Assembly (NCBI GenBank): GCA_039029315.1
Contig: JBCCGK010000029.1
Coordinates: forward strand, 45,870-109,869
DNA: 64,000 nucleotides
Reading direction: 5' to 3'
Source of the DNA: JBCCCJ01 sp039029315
GTDB taxonomy: Bacteria > Bacteroidota > Bacteroidia > J057
Part shown: in pieces, positions 46,703 to 53,962 of the stretch
Position numbering within the stretch: position 1 is the stretch's first letter
How the letters are laid out: the number at the start of each line of letters is the position of its first letter
The notes under the pieces: model-generated
The model's database searches: none
Told to the model about the DNA's origin: nothing
What the model saw: only the letters and a program-made list of their open reading frames with translations
Translations under genes and position numbers: made by a program

Positions 46703-48052
46703 ATGACCAGAGTTTTTGCGATTAGTTTTTTTTGCTTTACCCTTGTTTTCTTATCCAGTTGTCGTCAGGACCCTTATCTAAATTCTTCCCTCAATCCACT
46801 TGACATTGAACTAGATGATCTGTTAAGCATGGAAGCTGGTGGTTTGGGCAAAAGTGCCTATCGTCTTCCCCCTTCAAATTTGTATCAAAAAATTCCACAA
46901 GACCCCAAGAATTCTTTGACTTCAGCCAAAATTCACCTGGGGCAACAACTCTATCACGAGACGGGTATGGCTATCAACGCCAAACATGCCAATGGGATGT
47001 ATACCTATTCTTGTGCCAGTTGTCATCATGCTGCTGCCGGATTCCAGGCGGGCAGACAACAAGGGATTGGAGATGGTGGAGTCGGGTTTGGATTCAATGG
47101 AGAGAATAGGTTTGTGAGTCCTTATTATGATGCTGACAGCATTGATGTGCAGCCTATCCGGACACCTTCTGCCTTAAACATTGCATATCAAACCAATGTC
47201 CTGTGGAATGGTCAATTTGGGGCAACAGGAGTAAATGTCGGGACAGAAAGCAAATGGACCGAAGGAACTCCTTTGGCAGTGAATAAGCTGGGATACGAAG
47301 GGACTGAGATTCAGGCTATCGCTGGGATCACAGTACATCGCATGGAAGTAACAGACGATTTGATTGATGGCAAGCATTACAGAGAGTATTTTGATCAGGC
47401 ATTTCCGAATGTCCCTGAATCAGAAAGATATACCAATGAATATGCAGGTCTGGCAATCGCGGCCTATGAGCGAACCCTTTTGGCCAATCAGGCTCCATTT
47501 CAGAAATGGTTGATCGGAGATCGGGAAGCTATGACAGATGGACAAAAAAGAGGAGCTGTCCTGTTTTTTGGACAGGCTGGCTGCAGCAGTTGCCATACCG
47601 GTCCAGCATTGAATTCTATGGAGTTTTATGCTTTGGGAATGGACAACCTGAAAGGGAGTGGGATTTATGGCGGGCAGGATGATAATGCCAATTTGGGAAG
47701 AGGAGGTTTTACAAAGAATCCAGAAGATAACCATAAGTTCAAGGTGCCGCAGCTGTACAATTTGAAGGATTCTCCTTTCCTGGGGCATGGAGGTACATTT
47801 CTATCCGTTCGGGAAGTCATAGAATACAAAAACAAGGCTATTCCCTCTTATGCCGAGGTTCTGAACTCAGAGTTGCCAGAGGAGTTTTCTCCTTTGAATT
47901 TGAGAAATGACGAGATTGAGGACCTTGTTGATTTTGTAGAAAATGCCCTGTACGATCCCGATCTTGAACGCTACGTCCCCTCAAGACTGAGTTCAGGATT
48001 TTGTTTCCCTAATAATGATAGTGTTTCGAAAAATGATCTAGGCTGTCAATAA
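46703..48052 (+). CDS. Di-heme cytochrome c peroxidase-family lipoprotein
   Basis: This lipoprotein of about 449 residues (lipobox FLSSC at about 15-19) has two c-type heme motifs: CASCHH (about residue 105) and CSSCHTGP (about 293), in the arrangement of the CcpA/MauG superfamily. The C-terminal sites contain FKVPQLYNLKDSPFLGHGG, with a candidate Met/His axial region. It may reduce peroxide in the periplasm, or act as a MauG-like oxidase; the sequence does not settle which. The start was moved to ATG 46703, the start of the lipoprotein signal. Upstream, a 10-bp inverted repeat (GTTTGTGAAA at 46632-46641 with TTTCACAAAC at 46681-46690) flanks a near-consensus -7 box TACCTTGG. Confidence 0.84.
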   Translation: MTRVFAISFFCFTLVFLSSCRQDPYLNSSLNPLDIELDDLLSMEAGGLGKSAYRLPPSNLYQKIPQDPKNSLTSAKIHLGQQLYHETGMAINAKHANGMYTYSCASCHHAAAGFQAGRQQGIGDGGVGFGFNGENRFVSPYYDADSIDVQPIRTPSALNIAYQTNVLWNGQFGATGVNVGTESKWTEGTPLAVNKLGYEGTEIQAIAGITVHRMEVTDDLIDGKHYREYFDQAFPNVPESERYTNEYAGLAIAAYERTLLANQAPFQKWLIGDREAMTDGQKRGAVLFFGQAGCSSCHTGPALNSMEFYALGMDNLKGSGIYGGQDDNANLGRGGFTKNPEDNHKFKVPQLYNLKDSPFLGHGGTFLSVREVIEYKNKAIPSYAEVLNSELPEEFSPLNLRNDEIEDLVDFVENALYDPDLERYVPSRLSSGFCFPNNDSVSKNDLGCQ

Positions 48053-48079
48053 AGATCCAGCCTGTACATAAATATTAAT

Positions 48080-48114
48080 GTCTTCCAGGACCTACCGGAG
48101 TAGGCCTGGAAGAC
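48080..48114. terminator. Bidirectional terminator hairpin
   Basis: GTCTTCCAGG pairs with CCTGGAAGAC (10 bp). Inside is CCTAC/GTAGG (5 bp) with a CGGA loop and one bulged A. It lies between two convergent genes and is followed by a T-rich run, consistent with termination in both directions. Confidence 0.75.
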
Positions 48115-48131
48115 GTTCCTTTTGCTCCAGT

Positions 48132-49130
48132 TTATGATCCGATCCTCAGCGGAACAAGCTCTCCAGTTGGTGTGAGCATGAAGAATTCCTTCTGAGGAAG
48201 AGGTATCTGTTGAATCGGTTGTTTGATTTTTATCCGAATTTCATAGATAAGCTGGATCGATGGTTCCAGCATGATCGGATTGATGACAAAATCAAAATCC
48301 TTGTTGACAATTGGTTGATGAAAGCTTGTGGGGGTTTTGTGTACAGAGTTGACCTTCCCTTTTGAAGGTTGAAAAGAGGGCCTGGAAAATGCCTGATATG
48401 ACTGATAGGATTCTAGCGGGTAGATGGTTTGAAACCCCTCCACGATTTGTTTGTCCATGCTGTCTAGCGGGTAATTCAGCAAAGTGGAGATCCGACCAAT
48501 CTTGGCAGCAAGTACAGAATCTGCTTGTTGTCTCAATTCCTGCTTATTGAGTTCGAGTGCATGAGAGAGATAATCTACTCGTATCAAATCGTAGATTTCG
48601 ACCTTTGAACAGATTTTCATCAAGTCATTGAGAGTGTTTACTTCCTCAAAGTGAATATGAAGGGTTTTCTTGATTTCAAAGCCTGCGGGAATCTCATTAT
48701 AGCTATTTCGACTGAAAACTTTGTTTTCCTCTTCGTATTCATAGATCGGCACAAAAGAGACCATATCTACATATAACTCAGCATCAGGATGGCTCGACAG
48801 CTGTTCCTGAACATATGTTATCCTTTTTTCGAGCTGCTCATAGACTTCATCCGTTGTTTTTCCGATTTGTGTGAGCCCAAACAAGGCGATATAAGAATCA
48901 GCCTCCACATTATACATTCCTTTCGCAGAAATATATAGCTCGTTATTGGAGTTGAATGATAAGGGGAGTTCGAAGACAGGAAGTTGAACCCCAGCTGCAG
49001 ATTGCCTCGAAGAATAAAGGGATTGTGCAGGAGGACCATGAGCCTCTCGTTGGTAATTGATGTTGCCAGAGTTCTGGCCAAAACAAAGGATGGACCAGAG
49101 ACTGACCACAAGACATGCGAAACATTTCAT
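48132..49130 (-). CDS. SIMPL-domain-like exported protein
   Basis: This protein of about 332 residues has a signal peptide (MKCFACLVVSLWSILCFGQ). A region resembling SIMPL (DUF541) domains follows at about residues 50-240: ISAKGMYNVEADSYIALFGL opens the domain, and a long EQLEKRITYVQEQL helix follows. The function of SIMPL proteins is unclear; some are periplasmic quality-control or kinase-interacting factors. The start was moved to ATG 49130, which begins the signal; a longer frame overlaps the upstream VWA gene. It is downstream of the VWA gene by 19 bp, so the pair is co-transcribed. Confidence 0.62.
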   Translation of the reverse strand: MKCFACLVVSLWSILCFGQNSGNINYQREAHGPPAQSLYSSRQSAAGVQLPVFELPLSFNSNNELYISAKGMYNVEADSYIALFGLTQIGKTTDEVYEQLEKRITYVQEQLSSHPDAELYVDMVSFVPIYEYEEENKVFSRNSYNEIPAGFEIKKTLHIHFEEVNTLNDLMKICSKVEIYDLIRVDYLSHALELNKQELRQQADSVLAAKIGRISTLLNYPLDSMDKQIVEGFQTIYPLESYQSYQAFSRPSFQPSKGKVNSVHKTPTSFHQPIVNKDFDFVINPIMLEPSIQLIYEIRIKIKQPIQQIPLPQKEFFMLTPTGELVPLRIGS

Positions 49131-49149
49131 ACAAAAACAAATAAGTGGA

Positions 49150-50565
49150 TCAATAGTCTGACAAATACTCTTCACTGGAAAGATGTTGATTCATTTTCTC
49201 TGCATAGGAAGATAGAATGGATTCAACCCTGGATACATCAGCATCTTCAGCGACCTGCCCGATACTGATCATGCGATGATGATTGTCCAGGGTTTCTTGA
49301 ACAATTGCCTGGGCCTTCGATGATTGTCCATTGTGATGCGCAATCGCCATATCTTTCAGACCTTGGGCCATCACAGCTATCGCATAGGATTTGTGGTGTT
49401 CAAGATGTGGAGAGAGAGCAGAGTGATGATGAGAATGAGGAAGGGCTTGAGAAGCGGTCAAATGATGTTTTTTTCCTTTTTTGACGTCGAAATAATGAAG
49501 ATTGGCTTCCACGCTCGGACTAGACCGAGGGAATCCTGATTTTTGATGGAATTTAATCATGATGACCTGAGTGAGTCCATGATTCATTTGGTTCAGAGGA
49601 AGGCGAATGTGATTTCCCTGAATGATAGGCTCATATCCATAGAAGGTCTCTATCTCCAGTCGAGGATCAAACTGGATTTCCAGAACGGGATCGGTTGCCA
49701 CAGGAGCCAGAAGTCCTTGAACCTCATCTACAAATACTTTTTGAAGATCCTCCTCATCATCTACAAAGTGAAAAGAATGCCGACCGCTTTTGGTGAATTC
49801 TCTGGCCAACTCGTGTTGAAAATTACTGCCAAGGCAAATCATGGCACAATCCACTTCATAGGTATGCTCAAATTCTTTGGAATTCCCGATGATATGGTTG
49901 GGGTCAACAACCCCCGTATTGGTAATGGCATCGGTAAGAATTAGCAATCGATTGGTCCTACTGGCATCATAATACTTCAGCAATTCTCTATATCCTGTCA
50001 AGATGCCACGATTCAGATCAGTAGATCCTCTTACTTCCAATCTGTTGATGGCCTGAAATAGAGCTTCTCCATCTCCGACGAGCTGGGCAGGATGCATCAC
50101 AAAGGATTCATGATCAAATGCAATCAGAGACACAACATCAGTTGGCCGAAGAGAGCGCGTCAGTTTGCGTAAGGCTTTCTTTGCATTGTTGATTCGATCT
50201 CCTGACATGGACCCACTCCGATCTATCACCAATGATAGGTTCAAAGGGGCAGCTTCTTCCATATTGGACAATAAAGGAGTCGTAATTCCAACCATCAAGA
50301 CAGGCTCATCAAGATCAGGGTATCCCCACTGAAGATCCATATGAACAGCTTCTCCTTGTTCAGGCATCGGAATCATATGCGTATGATAGTTCATATATTC
50401 CTCCACCACCACTTCTTCTGGCTGAGGAATGATGGCTTGTTTGGCACGAAGTTTTCCGAGAGCCATACCAGTTGTGCTATAAAAGGCCTGACTCAATAGA
50501 TGGGTATATCCTCCACAGAAAATCAGGAGGAGTATCCATCGATGTAATGATGTTGTCGTGTTCAT
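49150..50565 (-). CDS. VWA domain-containing exported protein (YfbK-like)
   Basis: This 471-residue protein has a signal peptide (about 1-26). A YfbK-type segment VEEYMNYH (about 54) leads into a von Willebrand factor A domain with an intact MIDAS motif DRSGSMSG (about 115-122), and RGSTDLNRGI as second MIDAS segment. The C-terminal helical tail (about 400-471) resembles the DUF3520-like end. Partner proteins are unknown. It heads a two-gene operon with the SIMPL-like gene, and shares its 5' region with a divergent transmembrane gene. A perfect-arm palindrome lies in this gap. Confidence 0.82.
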   Translation of the reverse strand: MNTTTSLHRWILLLIFCGGYTHLLSQAFYSTTGMALGKLRAKQAIIPQPEEVVVEEYMNYHTHMIPMPEQGEAVHMDLQWGYPDLDEPVLMVGITTPLLSNMEEAAPLNLSLVIDRSGSMSGDRINNAKKALRKLTRSLRPTDVVSLIAFDHESFVMHPAQLVGDGEALFQAINRLEVRGSTDLNRGILTGYRELLKYYDASRTNRLLILTDAITNTGVVDPNHIIGNSKEFEHTYEVDCAMICLGSNFQHELAREFTKSGRHSFHFVDDEEDLQKVFVDEVQGLLAPVATDPVLEIQFDPRLEIETFYGYEPIIQGNHIRLPLNQMNHGLTQVIMIKFHQKSGFPRSSPSVEANLHYFDVKKGKKHHLTASQALPHSHHHSALSPHLEHHKSYAIAVMAQGLKDMAIAHHNGQSSKAQAIVQETLDNHHRMISIGQVAEDADVSRVESILSSYAEKMNQHLSSEEYLSDY

Positions 50566-50652
50566 TATTGCTTTGGTTTATGGGTGAATGAAAGACACAG
50601 GCAAGAACAGCTCAATCTTTCAAAAAGTGTTTGCACAAGCCTTGAAGAGTAT

Positions 50653-50670
50653 TTGTAAAATGTTTTACAA
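50653..50670. promoter_or_regulatory. Operator-like palindrome in divergent promoter region
   Basis: TTGTAAAA-tg-TTTTACAA, with 8-bp perfect arms around a 2-bp centre, lies 88 bp upstream of the VWA start and 58 bp upstream of the divergent gene at 50728. It looks like a repressor or activator binding site. The regulator is unknown. Confidence 0.5.
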
Positions 50671-50713
50671 GGATTTTTCTATCCCATCCTGCAAGTTTTT
50701 TCTTCCTTGATGT

Positions 50714-50721
50714 GTATCTTG
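50714..50721 (+). promoter_or_regulatory. Near-consensus -7 box for the transmembrane gene
   Basis: TATCTTGG matches TAnnTTTG at seven of eight positions, 6 nt before the ATG at 50728. A -33 TTG at the ideal distance was not seen. It supports the 50728 start rather than the ones at 50707 or 50710, which the box would overlap. Confidence 0.4.
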
Positions 50722-50727
50722 GCTCTC

Positions 50728-51669
50728 ATGCAAGAGAGAGAGTTGCAACAATTCCAACAACTCAAACAAGCGGTGGGGAAATCCTACCAGCAAGCACATC
50801 CTTATTGCGATATTCCTATACACCAGTGGCGGGGACAGGATATTGTGAACTTTCAGGAGCATTTGCAATCAACTGTTCAGGGAAGAATCAGTGAGAAATG
50901 GTTCTACACACATATCAAAAGCAGAGAGAATAATCGACTTCCCCGAATTGATATGCTCAACCTGCTCAGTGCATATGCTGGATTCAATGATTGGCAGGAT
51001 TTTAAGTTTCAGCATGCCCCCAGGGTGGAGGAAGGGGCGGACCAGTCAAAGGGTTTCCTAGAGAGAAGATGGCAAAAGTGGGGGATTCTGCTTGGCTTGC
51101 TGGGATTGTTAGGCTCAGGAATTTGGTTGTTTGCATTACCCAAAGGGAATTATACCTTTTGTTTTGTGGATGGAACAACAGGCAAACCTATCCAGCCCAA
51201 GGGATTAGAAGTCATTGTGGTGGAGGAGGGAGAAAGCCCCCGTAAACTGTCTTGTGATGCAAAAGCCTGTTTGGAGTTGCCCGTATCGCTGGAATCTATT
51301 CAATTTATTGTCTCTGCCCCCTATTACCATGCTGATACCATTTTTCGAAAACTGAACAAAAGCCGCCAACGCGAGGAAATCAAATTGAAAACGGATGATT
51401 ATGCCCTGATGATCCATTATTTTTCATCAGATAACAAAAAGGATTGGGAGAAACGCAGGAAGCAGCTTGAGAAGATTTTTGCCAATCATGCCAAAATCTT
51501 TCAGGTATCTCCCAATCATGAAATGGGTATGGAGATGTACAACAAAATGGAATTCATTAACAAACTCACTATTCCTATCAAAAGTCTCGGACAAATCGAG
51601 GTATTGGAGACAATCTATGAGGAAGACAAAATTGTAGGACTGAAGTTTATCCAAAAGGAAAAGAAATGA
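50728..51669 (+). CDS. Membrane protein with N-terminal helical domain and extracytoplasmic tail
   Basis: This protein of about 313 residues has one transmembrane segment at about residues 121-138 (WGILLGLLGLLGSGIWLF). Residues 1-105 form a helical cytoplasmic domain with ISEKWFYTHIKSRENNRLPRIDMLNLLSAYAGFNDWQDF, a pattern I associate with the N-terminal region of other Saprospiraceae proteins but cannot name. The C-terminal part (about 145-313) looks beta-rich and extracytoplasmic (FCFVDGTTGKPIQPKGLEVIVV). The topology is like a one-component membrane sensor, but I see no proven DNA-binding motif. It overlaps the next gene by 4 bp (ATGA). Confidence 0.62.
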   Translation: MQERELQQFQQLKQAVGKSYQQAHPYCDIPIHQWRGQDIVNFQEHLQSTVQGRISEKWFYTHIKSRENNRLPRIDMLNLLSAYAGFNDWQDFKFQHAPRVEEGADQSKGFLERRWQKWGILLGLLGLLGSGIWLFALPKGNYTFCFVDGTTGKPIQPKGLEVIVVEEGESPRKLSCDAKACLELPVSLESIQFIVSAPYYHADTIFRKLNKSRQREEIKLKTDDYALMIHYFSSDNKKDWEKRRKQLEKIFANHAKIFQVSPNHEMGMEMYNKMEFINKLTIPIKSLGQIEVLETIYEEDKIVGLKFIQKEKK

Positions 51670-52247
51670 AAAGAGGTTGTTACATATCCTTACTGCTCTT
51701 CCCGCTGATCTATTTCGGTGGGATACAAGAGGGAAAGGGGCAATCGGAAGTGGCCCTGAAAAACGTCCCCAATTCCTATGAACCCTCAATCCAGCAAAAT
51801 TTTCAGGCCACCCCTTCCCATCAACTTCAGTTTGATGCCTATATCGACCGGGGAAAACAAAAGGTGCAGGATCTCTTTGATTATTGTGCTTTGCTTTCAT
51901 CAACCGAACAAAGAAAAAAATGGGGCCCTTATTTGGATGAACAGCTTATCACCCTATTTCTGACAGATTCTGTCATCTGTTTTGACCAGCCTACAGTTTC
52001 CGCATTTGTGCGACAATCCAAGATCCAACTGGTCTCAGACAGCAATGTAGTGATCCAATTGCTTCAACCATTTGAACCATATCGCGATGGATTTTTGGCA
52101 CAAATGCTCGTTCATTACGGGGCAGATAATGGCAAGAAGCAAACATCGGTTCAGGTGGACATTCATCTTGTTCGCACAAGCCAAATGTTTGGCAAAGAAC
52201 TGCTCTGGGTATGGAAAGTCCTGCTGGGAAATGTGCAAAAAAGCTAA
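51666..52247 (+). CDS. Hypothetical exported protein
   Basis: This 193-residue protein has an N-terminal export signal (LLLFPLIYFGGIQEGKG) and a beta/alpha mixed mature part without known motifs. Its ATG overlaps the stop of the transmembrane gene, so its product probably meets the extracytoplasmic tail of that protein. This is inference from coupling and topology only. The gene converges with the helical-repeat protein gene, with about 80 bp between stops. Confidence 0.6.
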   Translation: MKRGCYISLLLFPLIYFGGIQEGKGQSEVALKNVPNSYEPSIQQNFQATPSHQLQFDAYIDRGKQKVQDLFDYCALLSSTEQRKKWGPYLDEQLITLFLTDSVICFDQPTVSAFVRQSKIQLVSDSNVVIQLLQPFEPYRDGFLAQMLVHYGADNGKKQTSVQVDIHLVRTSQMFGKELLWVWKVLLGNVQKS

Positions 52248-52325
52248 TGTGGACTTGCCGATCAATCATGCTAGAATTCAAAGGCCCAGATTAGCCCCAT
52301 GAAATATTGTGGAGTAATTTGTTGG

Positions 52326-53789
52326 CTAAATCCCATATTCCTTATTCCCCAATTCCGAGACCTTGAGTTTGAGCCATTCTAGGTTTGAGGTTTGTTTGCT
52401 GGAATATATATTGTCCTTCAGTTTATGCCAGCGCATTGAAAAATCCTTCTCAGATAGGACATACTTCCGATCCTTGAGGCGAATCAAATGTTTCAACCAC
52501 CGGAGAAAATTGGTTTGCTGTGTTCGGTTTTTTGCTGAAATTTCCTTATTCCTCCTCAAGAATCCCCCAAAAGAATCGATTTGATATAAAGCACTCTCCA
52601 ATTCATTCGACTCATAATAGATTCTCAACAGCAATTGCCGAGCACTGATTTGGTAGTAGACATCTGTAAATTCGACCCCCTGCAACAGTCGAATGGCCTG
52701 TTTGGATTGATCCGTTTCAAAGAAATAAGAAGCCAGACTGAAATTGAACACATTTTCTCGAAAAGATGCCTGTACCCGCTCCTTGTATTGGTGAATGAAA
52801 TCCTCTACCCAATCGTATTCCTTTAAGCGTAAGGCAACGGTGACGATATTTTTATAATCAGTATGAGCCAATTCACCTCTGTCAAAGATGATCTCATTGG
52901 CCAATTGCTGACGATATAGCTTGAAAATTTCAAACAAATATTCACTCTCTCCCTGATTGATTCTCCGGATGCAGAAATTCTGCGCATGTTTGTACAGACC
53001 TCTCGCCTCTTCTGGTTGAAAAAATGAAAACAAGCGGTCAAGTAAATCGACGAGGCTCTGATACTGTTCATCACGTCCATCCGCCAGACAGAGGTAGATC
53101 TGATAGTACACCTGAATTGAAGGAATCTGCCAAAATTCATGATCCCCTTCCTGGAGGAATGTTAGAATCTCTTTGATCATGGGATTTTGGAAGTCGACAG
53201 AGAATACGTTTTGTCGATTGAGCATCTCGCAGCTTTCCTTCAGTTTTTGCCCCAAATACCAAGCATCCAAAGAATCCATTTTGACTTGGAGACTGTCGTC
53301 AAGCTTTCGGAGATGCTGCTGTCCATAAAAGCCATTGGCTTCCTTTGCCAGTTCATATGTAGCAAAATAGTGATCCGAATCGCGTTGAGGGCTCTCCTGC
53401 ATCAGCCGCTTGATTTTCTTGTATTGTTTGCCAAATACATCCTCGATTCTCCGCTTTCTGAATTGTGCCAGTGCCAGGAGGTCTTCTCGTACGGGATACT
53501 TTGCCAATTCTACTTGAGCCAAATACGTGTGGATATGTTGGAACAGTTGCGAAATGAGGACACGGATTCTTTTTTCCTGATAGGGGACCGAATCTCCATA
53601 AATTGAGCGAAAGAGCTGTGCTTTGTCCAATTTGTAGTCTGGATCACCCAATCTCTTTTTCAACAACTGAAAAAAGGAGAGGAGCTCTTGTCCGGTAGAG
53701 GATTTAAGCGTGTGGAGGGAAGCTTCTAGCTGTTTTAATTCCTTTGCTGAGAGAGCCAGAAGTGTAGAGAAAAGTTTGCTGTGTCTCAT
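52326..53789 (-). CDS. Hypothetical helical-repeat protein
   Basis: This 487-residue protein is almost entirely alpha-helical and has no signal peptide or membrane segment, so it is cytosolic. Its helices are TPR- or Armadillo-like (YLFEIFKLYRQQLANEI, LRRNKEISAKNRTQQTNFLRWLKHLIRLKDRKY). A short N-terminal MRHSKLFSTLLALSAKELKQLEASL opens the protein. I do not recognise a family. It is divergent from the beta-helix T9SS protein and shares a regulatory-looking gap with it. Confidence 0.6.
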   Translation of the reverse strand: MRHSKLFSTLLALSAKELKQLEASLHTLKSSTGQELLSFFQLLKKRLGDPDYKLDKAQLFRSIYGDSVPYQEKRIRVLISQLFQHIHTYLAQVELAKYPVREDLLALAQFRKRRIEDVFGKQYKKIKRLMQESPQRDSDHYFATYELAKEANGFYGQQHLRKLDDSLQVKMDSLDAWYLGQKLKESCEMLNRQNVFSVDFQNPMIKEILTFLQEGDHEFWQIPSIQVYYQIYLCLADGRDEQYQSLVDLLDRLFSFFQPEEARGLYKHAQNFCIRRINQGESEYLFEIFKLYRQQLANEIIFDRGELAHTDYKNIVTVALRLKEYDWVEDFIHQYKERVQASFRENVFNFSLASYFFETDQSKQAIRLLQGVEFTDVYYQISARQLLLRIYYESNELESALYQIDSFGGFLRRNKEISAKNRTQQTNFLRWLKHLIRLKDRKYVLSEKDFSMRWHKLKDNIYSSKQTSNLEWLKLKVSELGNKEYGI

Positions 53790-53871
53790 TTATGTGAGAA
53801 AATTTTGGACAAATTAATAAAAATATATATATAAAACTCTCTCTATTAGTAAGTTAAACTTTTATCATTCT

Positions 53872-53906
53872 CCTTAGTCTAAGGACAAATTGTATTTTTT
53901 GTCCTT
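53872..53906. promoter_or_regulatory. Two adjacent inverted repeats in divergent gap
   Basis: CCTTAG-t-CTAAGG (53872-53884) overlaps by 4 bp a 9-bp inverted repeat AAGGACAAA (53881-53889) / TTTGTCCTT (53898-53906). The gap is A/T-rich and lies between two divergently transcribed genes. These could form an operator or a regulatory RNA hairpin. Confidence 0.4.
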
Positions 53907-53962
53907 TTTCCACATCCACACCTTCTCTATTATTGTATCATGATCGATAACCCAATAAGATT

